Shown: in pieces, positions 1 through 11,600 of the stretch
Layout: every line of letters starts with the position of its first letter
How positions within the stretch are numbered: position 1 is the first letter of the stretch
DNA from: Gemmatimonadaceae bacterium
Lineage (GTDB): Bacteria; Gemmatimonadota; Gemmatimonadetes; Gemmatimonadales; Gemmatimonadaceae
Assembly: GCA_011525845.1 (NCBI GenBank)
Contig: WYBP01000001.1
Coordinates: 1-64,000, forward strand
Length of the DNA stretch: 64,000 nucleotides
Reading direction: 5' to 3'
The notes under the pieces: generated by a model
What the model saw: only the letters and a program-made list of their open reading frames with translations
The model's database searches: none
Told to the model about the DNA's origin: nothing
Made by a program: the position numbers and the translations under genes

Positions 1-3000
1 TCGACGTGAACGAACCGGTGATCACCCCCGAGGCGTTCGTCGTCCCCACCGGCTGCGTCAGCGAGTTCCCGGTGCCGCTCACCGTGAAGGTCGCCGCCAG
101 GCCCGAGATCGGGTTGCCGTTCGCGTCCCGCGCCGTGATCGTGACCGTGCTCGCTCCGCCGCCGGCCGTGATCGGACTCGACGCGGTGACGAGCGAGTTC
201 CCCGCGGAGAGCGGACCCGGGTTGACGACCACCACCGGCTGCGCGGTGATCGGCGTGCTGCCGATGGTCACGACGACCGTCTTGCTCTGCGCCACCGTCG
301 ACGTGAAGGAACCCGTGATCACGCCGGAGGCGTTCGTGGTCCCGACGGGCTGCGTCAGCGAGTTCCCCGTGCCGCTCACGGTGAAGCTCGCGGCGAGTCC
401 GGGGATCAGGTTGTTGAATGCGTCGCGTGCGGTGATGGTGACGGTGCTCGCCGCACCGCCGGCGGTGATCGGGGTCGTCGCCGTCGCCGATGAGGTCGCC
501 GCGGAGACCGCGCCCGGATTCACGGTCACCGCGGCCGTCTGCGTGATCACGGTACCGTTGATCGTCGCCGAGACCGTCTTCGCACCGGCGCCGGTGGAGG
601 TCAGGGTGGCCGTCGCCACGCCGCTGCCGTTGGTCAGCTCGGTGGTGTCGGTCAGGGTGTTCCCGGTCCCGGTGGCCGCCAGGACGACGGTGGCCCCGCT
701 GATCAGGTTGCTGTTCGCGTCGCGCGCGGTGACGGTGATGGTGCTCCCCGCCCCGCCCGCGGTGATCGGGCTCGTCGCGGTGATCGTCGAGGTGGTGGCG
801 GAGACCGGGCCGGGCACCACGGTCACCACGGCCGTCTGCGTGACCGCCGTGCCGTTGATGGTGGCCGAGACGGTCTTGGCGGCCGCGACCGTCGAGGCGA
901 GCGTGCCGGTCGCGACGCCGCCGCCATCGGTCGCGCCGGCGGGCTGCGTGAGCGTGTTCCCGGTGCCGGTGGCCGCCAGGACGACGGTGGCCCCGCTGAT
1001 CAGGTTGCTGAACGCGTCCCGCGCGGTGACGGTGATCGTGCTCGTCGGGCCGCCCGCGGCGATCGACGCGGGTGCGACCGCCACGGTGGACTGCGCCGCC
1101 GAGACGGCGGCCGGCACCACCGTGACCGTCGCCGTGGGCGTGATGAGCACGCCGCCGATGGTCGCGGAGACCGTCTTCGTCTCGGCGACCGTGGACGCGA
1201 TGGTCCCGGTGGTGACCCCACTCCCGTTCGTGGCGGCGGGCTGGACGAAGGTGTTCCCCCCACCGGTGGAGGAGAGCACCACCGTGGCGCCGCTGATCAG
1301 GTTGCTGAAGGCGTCACGCGCCGTCACGGTGATCGTGCTCGTGGGAGCGCCCGCCGTGATGGAGGTGGGCGAGGCGCTGATCGTCGAGTTCGCCGCCGAG
1401 GGCGCCCCTGGGTTGACCGTCACGCTCGGCGTGGTGCTGAGCACCGTCCCGCCGACCGTCACGGTGACGGTCTTCGCCTGCGCCACGGTCGACGTGAACG
1501 ACCCCGTGATCACGCCGGACGCGCTCGTGGTCCCCACCGGCTGCGAGGGCGTGTTCCCCGTGCCGGTGAGCGTGAAGCTCGCCGTGAGGCCCGGGATCGG
1601 GTTGCTGAACGCGTCGCGCGCCGTGATGGTGATGGTGCTCGCCGCGCCCCCGGCGGTGATCGGCGTCGACGCCGTGACCGTCGACACCGACGCGGAGACC
1701 GCGCCCGGGTTCACGACCACGGTCGGCTGCGTGCCGAGGACCGTCGGCCCGTCGATCGTCACCACCACCGTCTTGGATCCGGCGCCGGTGGAGGTGAACG
1801 AACCGGTGATCACGCCGGACGCGTTCGTGGTGCCCGCCGGCTGCGTGAGCACGTTCCCGGCGCCACTCACGGTGAAGGTCGCGGTCCGCCCGGGGATCGG
1901 GTTGTTGTTGGCGTCACGCACCGTGATCGTGACGGTGCTCGCGCCACCCCCCGCCGTGATCGGGCCCGAGGCCGTGACCAGCGACTGCACCGCGGAGGGG
2001 GCGCCCGGCGTCACGGTGAGTGCCGCGGTCTGCGTGATCGCCACGCCACTGATGGTCGCGGAGATCGTCTTCGACTCGGCCACCGTCGACGACACGGTGC
2101 CCGTGGTCACGCCGCTCGCGTTGGTCACCGCGGGCTGACCGTACGAGTTCCCCGCGCCGGTGGCGGAGAGCACCACCGTCGCGCCGGGGATCAGGTTGTT
2201 GAAGGCGTCGCGCGCGGTCACGGTGACGGTGGTCGTCGGCCCGCCGGCGGTGATCGTGCCCGGTGAGGTCGAGACCGTCGAGTTGCCCGCCGAGGGCGCC
2301 GCGGGGCTCACCGTCACCACCACGGGGGTCGTGATCGCCACGCCCCCCGCGGTCGCGGAGACGGTCTTCGCCTCGGCCACCGTCGAGCCGATCGCGCCGA
2401 TGGCCGTGCCGTTCGCGTCGGTGTTGGAGGCGGGCTGCGTGATCGCGTTGCTCGTGCCGGTCGACGAGATCACCACGGCCGCGCCCGGGACCGCGTTCCC
2501 GAACGCATCGCGCGCGACGACCGTGAGGATCGAGGCGCCGCCGCCGGCCGTGATCGTTGTCGGGGCCGCCGAGATGGTGGACGTGCTCCCCGAGATGGCG
2601 GCGGGCGTGACGGTGACCGTCGCGGTCTGCGTGACGCCCACCGCGCCGATGGTCGCCGAGATCGTCTTCGCCTGCGCCACCGTGGACGAGATGGTGCCCG
2701 TGGCGACGCCGCTCGCGTTCGTGACGGACGCGGGCTGCGTGAGCGAGTTCCCCGTGCCCGTCGTCGCGAGCGTGACGGCCGCGCCGGCGACGGGGTTCCC
2801 GTTGGCGTCGAGCGCGGTGACGGTGATCGTGCTCGTCGCGGCGCCCGCCGCGATGCTCGTGGGGGAGGCCACGACCGTGGACTGCGCCGCGGACACCGGG
2901 CCCGCGACGACGGTCACCGGCGCGGTCTGCGTGATCGCCGTCCCACCCACGGTCGCGGAGACGGTCTTGGTGCCCACCGCCGTGGAGGAGATGGTGCCGG

Positions 3001-6000
3001 TCGCGACGCCGCTCGCGTTCGTCACCGCGGCCGGTTGCGTGAGGGAGTTCCCCGTGCCGGTCGCGGCGAGGACGACGTTGAGCCCGGAGATGGGGTTCCC
3101 GTTCCCGTCGCGCGCCACGACCGTGATGGTGCTGGTCGGGCCGCCGGCCGCGATCGACGTCGGCGACGCGGAGACGAGGGTCTGGGCGGCCGAGACGGCG
3201 CCCGGCGTCACGGTGACGGTGGCCGTGGGCGTGATGGGCGTGCCGTTGATCGTCGCGGAGATCGTCTTCGCCTCCGCGACCGTCGAGGCGATGGTGCCCG
3301 TCGCCACGCCACTCGCGTTCGTGGTGCCGGCGGGCTGCGTCAGCGTGTTGCCGGTGCCGGTGGAGCTCAGCACCACCGTGGCGCCGCTGATCACGTTGTT
3401 GCTCGCATCACGCGCGGTGACGGTGATCGTGCTCGTCGCGGCGCCGGCGACGACGCTGCCCGGCGCCGCCGAGATCAGCGACTGGGCGGCCGAGACGGCG
3501 CCGGGCACCACCGTCACCACCGCGGTCTGCGTCACGCCGGTGCCGTTGATCGTCGCCGAGACGGTCTTGGCGGCGGCGACGGTGGAGGAGATCGTCCCCG
3601 TCGCCACGCCGCTCGCGTTCGTCAGGCCGACCGGCTGCGTCACGGTGTTCCCGGCGCCGGTCGCGGAGAGGACCACCGTCGCGCCGGGGATCGGGTTGCC
3701 GCTCACGTCGCGCGCGGTGACGGTGATCGTGCTCGTCGGCCCCCCCGCCGCGATGCTGGTGGGCGATGCCGTCAGCGTCGAGAGCCCTGGCGAGACGGCA
3801 CCCGCCGTGACGGTCACGACCGCGTTGTCCGTGATCGCGACCGCGTCCGCCGTCGCGGTGATCGTCTTCGCCTCGGCCACCGTGGACGCGATCGTGCCCG
3901 TCGCCACGCCGCTGGCGTTGGTGACGGCGGCCGGCTGCGTGAGCGTGTTCCCGGTGCCGGTGGCCGCGAGCACGACGGTCGCGCCCTGGATCGGGTTGTT
4001 GCTGCCGTCACGCACGGTCACCGTGATCGTGCTCGTGGCCGCCCCCGCGACGATCGAGGCCGGGGCGGCGTCCACGATCGACTGTGCCGCCGAGATCGGG
4101 CTCGGCACGACGGTCACGGTCGCGGTCTGCGTCACGGCCAGGCCGCCGATCGTCGCGGAGACGGTCTTGGCCTGCGCGACCGTGGACGAGAGCGTGCCCG
4201 TCGCCACGCCGCTCGCGTTCGTCACCGCTGCGGGTTGCGTCAGGGTGTTCCCCGTGCCGGTCGCGCTGAGGATCACCGTCGCGCCCGCGATCGGGTTCCC
4301 GCTCCCGTCGCGTGCGGTCACGGTGATGGTGCTCGTCGCGTTGCCGGCGGCGATGCTCGTCGGCGACGCCGTGACGGTCGAGAGCGACGCGGAGGGCGAG
4401 TCGGGGATGACCGTCACGGTCGCCGTCTGGGTGACGCCCGTGCCGTTGATCGTCGCCGAGACCGTCTTCGCCTCGGCCACGGTCGAGGCGATGGTGCCCG
4501 TGGCCACGCCGCTCGCGTTGGTCACCCCGGCCGGTTGCGTGAGCGTGTTCCCGCTCCCGGTGGCGGCGAGCACGACCGTCGCGCCGGGGACCAGGTTCCC
4601 GTTGGCATCGCGCGCGGTGACGGTGATCGTGCTGCTCGGGCCGCCCGCCGAGATGGATCCGGGCGAGGCCGTGAGCGTCGAGGTGGCGGCGGCGACGGCG
4701 CCCGGGCCGACGGTCACGACCGCGGTGCCCGTGATCGCGACGCCTGCGGCCGTCGCGGAGATCGTCTTCGACTCGGCCACCGTCGAGCTGAAGGCACCGG
4801 TGGCGACACCGGCCGCGTCGGTCACGGCGCCAGGCTGCGTAATCGAGTTGCCGCCGCCGGTGGCGGCGAGCACGACGGTCGCGCCCGGCACCACGTTGCT
4901 GAACGCGTCGCGGGCGGTGACGGTCACGATCGTCGCCGACGAACCCGCGGTGAGCGTCGTCGGCGAGGCGGAGACGGTGGAGGTCGTGGCGGAGACGGCG
5001 GCCGGCGTCACGGTGACGGTCGCGGTCTGCGTGATGGCCACGCCGCCGATCGTGGCCGAGATGGTCTTGGCCTGGGCGACCGTGGAGGCGATGGTGCCCG
5101 TCGCCACGCCGCTCGCGTTCGTCGTGCCGGCGGGCTGCGTGAGCGTGTTCCCCGTCCCGGTCGCGGCGAGGACCACCGCGGCGCCCTGGATGAGGTTGTT
5201 GTTCGCGTCGCGTGCGGTGACGGTGATCGTGCTCGTCGGCGCGCCGGCGACGATCGAACCCGGCGAGGCGATCACGGTGGATGTCGCCGCCGACGGTGCA
5301 CCCGGCACGACGGTCACCGCCGCGGTCTGCGTGATGGCGGTGCCGCCGATCGTCGCGGAGATGGTCTTCGCCTGCGCGACGGTGGAGGCGATGGTGCCCG
5401 TGGCGACGCCGCTCGCATTGGTCACCGCGGCGGGCTGCGTGAGCGTGTTCCCGCTCCCCGTGGAGGCGAGCACCACGGTGAGTCCGGGGATCGGGTTGTT
5501 GTTCGCGTCGCGCGCGGTGACGGTGATGGTGCTCGTCGCCGACCCCGCGACGATGCTCGCGGGAGAGGCCGAGACGAGCGACTGCGCGGCGGACACGGCG
5601 CCGACCCCGACGGTGACGGTCGCCGTCGGGGTGATCGTCACGCCGTTGATGGTCGCGGAGACGGTCTTCGCCTCGGCCACCGTGGAGGCGATCGTGCCCG
5701 TGGCCACGCCGCTCGCGTTCGTTGTGCCCGCGGGCTGCACGATCGTGTTCCCCGTGCCGGTCGACGCGAGCACGACGGTCGCGCCGCTGATCACGTTGTT
5801 GTTCGCGTCGCGCGCGGTGACGGTGATGGTGCTCGTCGCGGGGCCGGCGACGATGGTCGCCGGGGACGCCGAGATCAGCGACTGGGCGGCAGAGACGGTG
5901 CCGGGGACCACGGTGACGGACGCCGTCTGCGTGATCGCCACGCTGCTGACGGTCGCGGAGACCGTCTTCACGGCGGCGGCGGTGGAGGCGATGGTCCCCG

Positions 6001-8640
6001 TGGCGACCCCACTCGCGTTCGTCACGGCGGCGGGCTGCGTGAGCGTGTTCCCGCTCCCGGTGGCCGCGAGCACGACCGTCGCGCCGGGGACCGGGTTGCC
6101 GTTCGCGTCCCGCGCGGTGACGGTGATGGTGCTCGTCGCGCTCCCCGCCACGATGCTCGTGGGGGAGGCCGTGACCGTCGTGAGCGCGGCCGAGACCGCG
6201 CCCGCGGTGACCGTGACGATGGCGTTGTCCGTGATCGCGATCGCGTTCGCCGTGGCGGTGACGGTCTTCGCCTCCGCGATCGTCGACGCGACGGTGCCCG
6301 TGGCCACGCCGCTCGCGTTGGTCACGGCGGCGGGCTGCGTGAGCGTGTTGCCCGTGCCCGTGGCGGCGAGCACCACGGTCACACCCGGGATCGGGTTGCT
6401 GTTCGCGTCGCGGACGGTGACGGTGATCGTGCTCGTCGCGGCGCCCGCGACGATGCTCGCCGGCGCGGCGTCGACGGTGGACTGCGCGGCCGAGATGGCG
6501 CCGGGCACGACGGTCACGGCCGCGGTCTGCGTGACGGCCAGCCCGCCGATGGTCGCCGAGACCGTCTTGGCCTCCGCGACGGTGGAGGCGATCGTGCCGG
6601 TGGTGACGCCGGCGGCGTTCGTGACGCCGGCCGGCTGCGTGATCGTGTTCCCCGTGCCCGTGGACGCGAGGAGGACGGTGGCGCCCGCGATCGGGTTGCC
6701 GTTCGCGTCGCGCGCCGTGACGGTCACCGTGCTCGTCGCGCTCCCGGCGACGATGCTGGCGGGGGACGCCGTCACGGTGGACTGCGATGCGGAGACCGTG
6801 CCCGCGAAGACGCTCACCACGGCGGTCTGCGTGACCGCGACGCCACCGATCGTGGCCGAGACGGTCTTCGAGCCGGCGGTCGTGGACGAGATCGTGCCCG
6901 TCGCCACGCCGCTCGCGTTGGTGACTCCCACGGGCTGGACGATGGTGTTCCCCGAGCCGGTGGCGGCGAGGACCACGGTGACCCCGGGGACCACGTTCCC
7001 GTTCACGTCACGCGCGGTGACGGTGATGGTGCTCGTGGGTCCGCCGGCCGAGATCGAGGTAGGCGAGGCGGACACCGTGGAGGTGCCGCCCGCGACCGCG
7101 CCCGGCCCGACGGTGACCGTCGCCGTCGCGGTGATCGCGATGCCGCCGGCCGTCGCCGAGATCGTCTTCGACTCCGCGACGGTCGAACCGAAGGCGCCCG
7201 TGGCGACGCCGGCCGCGTCGGTCACCGCGCCGGGCTGCGTGATCGAGTTCCCCGTGCCGGTGGCGCTGAGCACCACCGTCGCACCGGGCACCACGTTGTT
7301 GAACGCGTCGCGCGCGGTCACCGTGATGACCGCGGCGGCGCCCCCGGCGGTGAGCGTGGTCGGCGCCGCGCTCACCGTGGAGTTGGCGGCGGAGACCGCG
7401 GCCGGAGTCACCGTCACCGTGGCCGTCTGTGTCACCGACACGGCACCGATGGTCGCGGAGACCGTCTTCGCCTGGGCGACCGTCGAGGCGATGGTACCCG
7501 TCGCGATGCCGCTCGCGTTCGTCACGGCGGCCGGCTGGGTGATCGTGTTCCCCGTGCCGGTCGCGGCGAGCACGACGGTCGCACCAGCGACCGGGTTGCC
7601 GTTGGCGTCGCGCGCCGTGACGGTGACGGTACTCGTCGCGGCCCCGGCGACGATGGATGTTGGCGCCGCGACCACCGTCGAGGTGGTGGCCGAGACGGCC
7701 CCCGACACCACCGTCACCGCCGCGGTCTGCGTGATCGCCGTGCCTCCGGCCGTCGCGGAGACGGTCTTCGTCCCGATCTCCGTGGAGGCGATCGTGCCGG
7801 TCGCGATCCCGCTCGCGTTGGTCACCGCGGCGGGCTGCGTGAGCGTGTTGTTGTTCCCTGTCGCGGCCAGGGCGACGCTCACCCCGGGGATCGGGTTGTT
7901 GTTCGCGTCCCGGACGGTGACGGTGATCGTGCTCGTGGCCGTCCCCGCCACGATGGAGGTCGGCGACGCGGCGACCAGCGACTGCGCCGCCGAGATCGCG
8001 CCGACGGTCACCGTCACGGTGGCCGTCTGGGTGATCGCGGTGCCGTTGGCCGTCGCCGAGACCGTCTTGGTCGCGGCCACGGTGGACGAGAGCGTCCCGG
8101 TCGCCACGCCGCTCGCGTTCGTCACGCTCGCCGGCTGCGTGAGCGTGTTCCCGGTGCCGGTCGCGGCGAGCACGACGGTGGCGCCGGGGATCACGTTGCT
8201 GAACGCGTCCCGCACCGTGACGGTGATCGTGCTCGTGGCCGCCCCGGCCACGATGCTGGTCGGTGCCCGCGTCAGCGTGGAGGTCGACGCCGACACCGCG
8301 GCGGGCACGACGGTCACGGCGGCGGTCTCCGTGACCGCCGTGCCGTTGATCGTGGCCGAGATGGTCTTGGTGGCCGCGACGGTCGACGAGATGGTGCCCG
8401 TCGCGACCCCGCTCGCGTTGGTCACGCTCGCCGGCTGCGTCAGCGTGTTCCCGGTCCCCGTCGCGGCGAGCACGACGGTCGCGCCCTGGATGGGATTGCC
8501 GTTGGCGTCGCGCGCCGTCACGGTGATCGTGCTGGTGGCCGCGCCCGCAGTGAGTGACGCCGGGGCGACCGCGACGCCCGACTGCGCGGCCGAGACGCCG
8601 CCGACGTTCACCGTGAACGGTGCGCTCGTGGCGCTCGTGA
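1..8640 (-). repeat. Tandem array of ~100-codon Ig units, 300-bp period
   Basis: A landmark (GTGCTC on the plus strand, antisense to a Ser-Thr pair before the conserved TARDA strand) recurs at 147, 444, 741, 1038, 1335, 1635, 1935 and 2229, then every 300 bases to 8529. The first spacings are 297, 297, 297, 297, 300, 300 and 294; the later ones are 300 where checked. All are multiples of three. Units 2,400 bases apart are more alike than neighbours (see findings), so the array has grown partly by copying 8-unit blocks. Confidence 0.9.
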
Positions 8641-11600
8641 GCGCCCCCGAGGTCCCGACCAGCGTGTACCCGGCGCCCGCACGGTCCACGGAGAGCCCGG
8701 CGAACGAGACGAGGCCCGCGATCGCGTTGCGAGTGAGGGTGCCGCTCAGCGTCCCCGCATTCGGGTTCGTGCCGATCGCGACGGTCACCGCGTCGGAGAA
8801 GACGAGACTCCGGTTCCCGAGCGAGTCCAGCACCTGCAGCTCGGGCGCGGGGGTGATCGTCGCGCCCGCCACCACGGTGCTCGGCTGCGTCGTGTACGCG
8901 AGCCGCGTGGCCGGGGCGGCCACGACGCTGAGCACCGGCTGCTGCGTGGCGACGATGCCGTTCACCGTCGCGGTGATCGTGCGCGCTCCGGCGACGGTGG
9001 CCCCGACCGACCCCGTCGCGATGCCGTTCGCGTTGGTGGTCGTGGCGGGCTGGGCGATCGCGTTCCCCGCCGGCGCCATCGCGAGCGTCACGGTGCGCCC
9101 ACGGATCACGTTCCCGAAACCATCGCGCGCCGTGACCGTCACCGTCGCGGGGGTGTCACGCGACGCCGCCACGGTGGTCGGTGCGAGCGCCACGAGCGTC
9201 TGCCCCGCGTTCACCGCGCCCGGGCGTGCCGTCGCGATGAAGCCCACCGGAGCCGCCACACGGGTCGCGCGCGCGGTCTGAGTGCTGTCGGTCGGCGTGA
9301 CGGTCGTGCCGAGGGTCCACGAGGTGGTCGCGATCCCCTGCGCGTTGGTCGTGGAGGTGAGCGGAGCGACCGATCCGCCACCCGTCACCACGCTCCAGGT
9401 GACGAGCTCTCCGGCCACGGGGTTGCTCAACGCATCGCGCACCACCACGGCCAACGGCGTTGCAAGGGTGGCACCGACGGTGTCCGCCTGTGCGTACCCG
9501 TCGTGCACAGCCATCTGCGTCGCGCCGCCGACCGTCGCGCTAGAGGTGAACACCACCGAGGCCGGACCCGTCGAGAGCGTCGCGGCCGCCGTGGTGGTCT
9601 GCGAGCCGGCGCTCGCGCCGAGGGTGCGCACCGTGCTCGCCACGCCGGACGCGTCGGTGACCGAGCTCGTCGGGTTCACGGAACCGCCCCCCGCGACACT
9701 CCAGTTCACCGTCACGCCCGCGACGGGGTTCCCGTTGACGTCGGTGATCCGCGCCTCGAGCGGCGTCGCCAGCGTCGTACCGACGGGGCCCGTCAGGTTG
9801 TCGCCCGAGAAGCGCGTGAGCAGTGCACTCGGCCCGGCGGTGCCCGTCGCGCTGAACGTGACGGGGCTTCCGGTGAGGCCCGTCGCACTGGCGGTGAGCC
9901 CGTTGGCGCCGGCCGTGGCGCCGAGCTGCCAGGAGGTGAGCGCCGAGATCCCGTTGGCGAGGGTCACCACGGGCGCCGTGGGCGCGATCACGCCGCCACC
10001 GCCCGTGACCGCCCAGGTCACCGACACCCCGGCGACCGGGTTGCCGCTCGCGTCGCGCGCGATCACCGAGGGCGGCGTCCCGACCGTCGCGCCCGCGATG
10101 GCGGTCTGTCCGCCTCCCGCCTGGAGCGCGAGCTGTGTCGCCGGGCCCGCCGTGATCGTGATGGTGCCCGATGTGGCGCTCGTGAGCCCGGTCGACGCGA
10201 AGCTGAGCGTGCGCGGGCCGACCGTGCCCGTGATCCGCAGTCCGCTGAAGATCGCGGCACCGGTCGCACTCGTCACCACCGTGGACGTGCCGCCGAGCGT
10301 GCCGCCGCCGGTGGCGATCGCCGCGGTGACCGTCACCCCGGACTGCGCGACGGGATTCCCCGCCCCGTCCTGCAGCTGCACCACGGGCTGCGTCGCGAAC
10401 ACCGCGCCGTTCGCCGCGGTGGACGAGGGCGCGGTGGTGATCCCGATCCGCGCCGCCGTGCCCGCGCCGAGGGTGATCGGGGTGGAGACGAGGCTCGGCA
10501 GGGAGAGCGCGTCGAAGGCGAGCGTGTAGGCGCCCCCCGGTCCGCTGATGGCGAGCCCGGAGAAGGTCGCGACGCCCATCGCGCTCGTGCTCGCCGTCGC
10601 GTTCGCGAGTGTCGCGCCCCCCGGTCCGGTCGCCACTGACGCGGTGACCGTGGTGCCCGCCGTGGTGACCGCGTTGCCGAAGGCGTCCTCGATCACGAGC
10701 ACCGGCTGCTGCGTGAGTGCGATGCCGCTCGCGCCCGTGCTCGACGGCGCGGTGAGGAAGCGCATCGCCGCGGCAGGCGCCGGTGTCACCGCCAGGGTCG
10801 TCAGGCTGTTCCCGGCCGTCAGCCCGGTCGCGCTCGCGACCAGCGTGAGTCCGCTGGCCACGCGCTCCACGCGCACGGCGGGGAAGGAGGCGACGCCCGC
10901 GTCCGCGTTCACGGTGGTCGTCCCGAGCAGCGTGGCGCCCGCGCCGTTCGGCGCGAGCGCGAGCGTCACCGCGCCGGTGAAGGATGTGGCGACGTTCCCG
11001 AGTCCGTCACGCGCCGTGACCTGCACGGTTGGAGCGATCGCAACGCCGGCGACCACCGACGCCGGGATCGTCCCGACGGTGAGCGACTGCGCCGTCGCGG
11101 GGAGCACGTCGAATGGCGCCGTGGTCACGGAGAGCGCGCCCGTGCTCGCCACGAGCGTGTAGCCGACGCCCGACCGGTTGATCGAGAGGTCGGTGAAGGT
11201 CGCCACGCCCTGCACGGCGGTCACCGTCGCCGTCCCGCTCAGCGCGCCGCCGCCGGGGTTCGCGCCGAGCGCCACGGTCACGGCCCCGGTGAAGCTGGTG
11301 AGCGTCGCGCCCGAGGCGTCCTGGGCCGCGATCCGCACGGCGGGCGCGATCGCGGTGCCCGCGGTGGTCGCGGACGGTGCGCCGATGACGCCGAGCCGCG
11401 TGGGGGGGAGCGCCGTGCGGAAGTTCGCGCCGCTGGAGCTGAGGGGAACCCACGCGCTCACGCGCCCGGTCTGGTCCACCGTCCGCGCCTGCCAGCGGTA
11501 GGCCACATCGTCGGTGAGGCCGAGGGTCGAGACGAGGGTCGCGGTCCCCGATGCAACCGGTGCGCTCGATGCGGTCGCGACGTTGGAGAACGCCGTGCCC

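Noticed and set aside
147-2229. Frameshifts suggested by uneven spacing (297, 300, 294) of units
   Set aside because: All spacings are multiples of three and the same minus frame reads through both ends.
1-8640. CRISPR-like or DNA satellite repeats
   Set aside because: The 300-bp period is codon-based, units differ at many third positions and encode protein domains; there are no short repeats with unique spacers.
6-9281. Very long plus-strand open frames (710 and 2,373 codons) and a third at 3035-8557 across the Ig array
   Set aside because: Their translations are low-complexity Val/Ala/Pro or Arg/Gly strings. The minus frame gives clear Ig domains with conserved motifs; the plus frames stay open only because of high GC and repetition.
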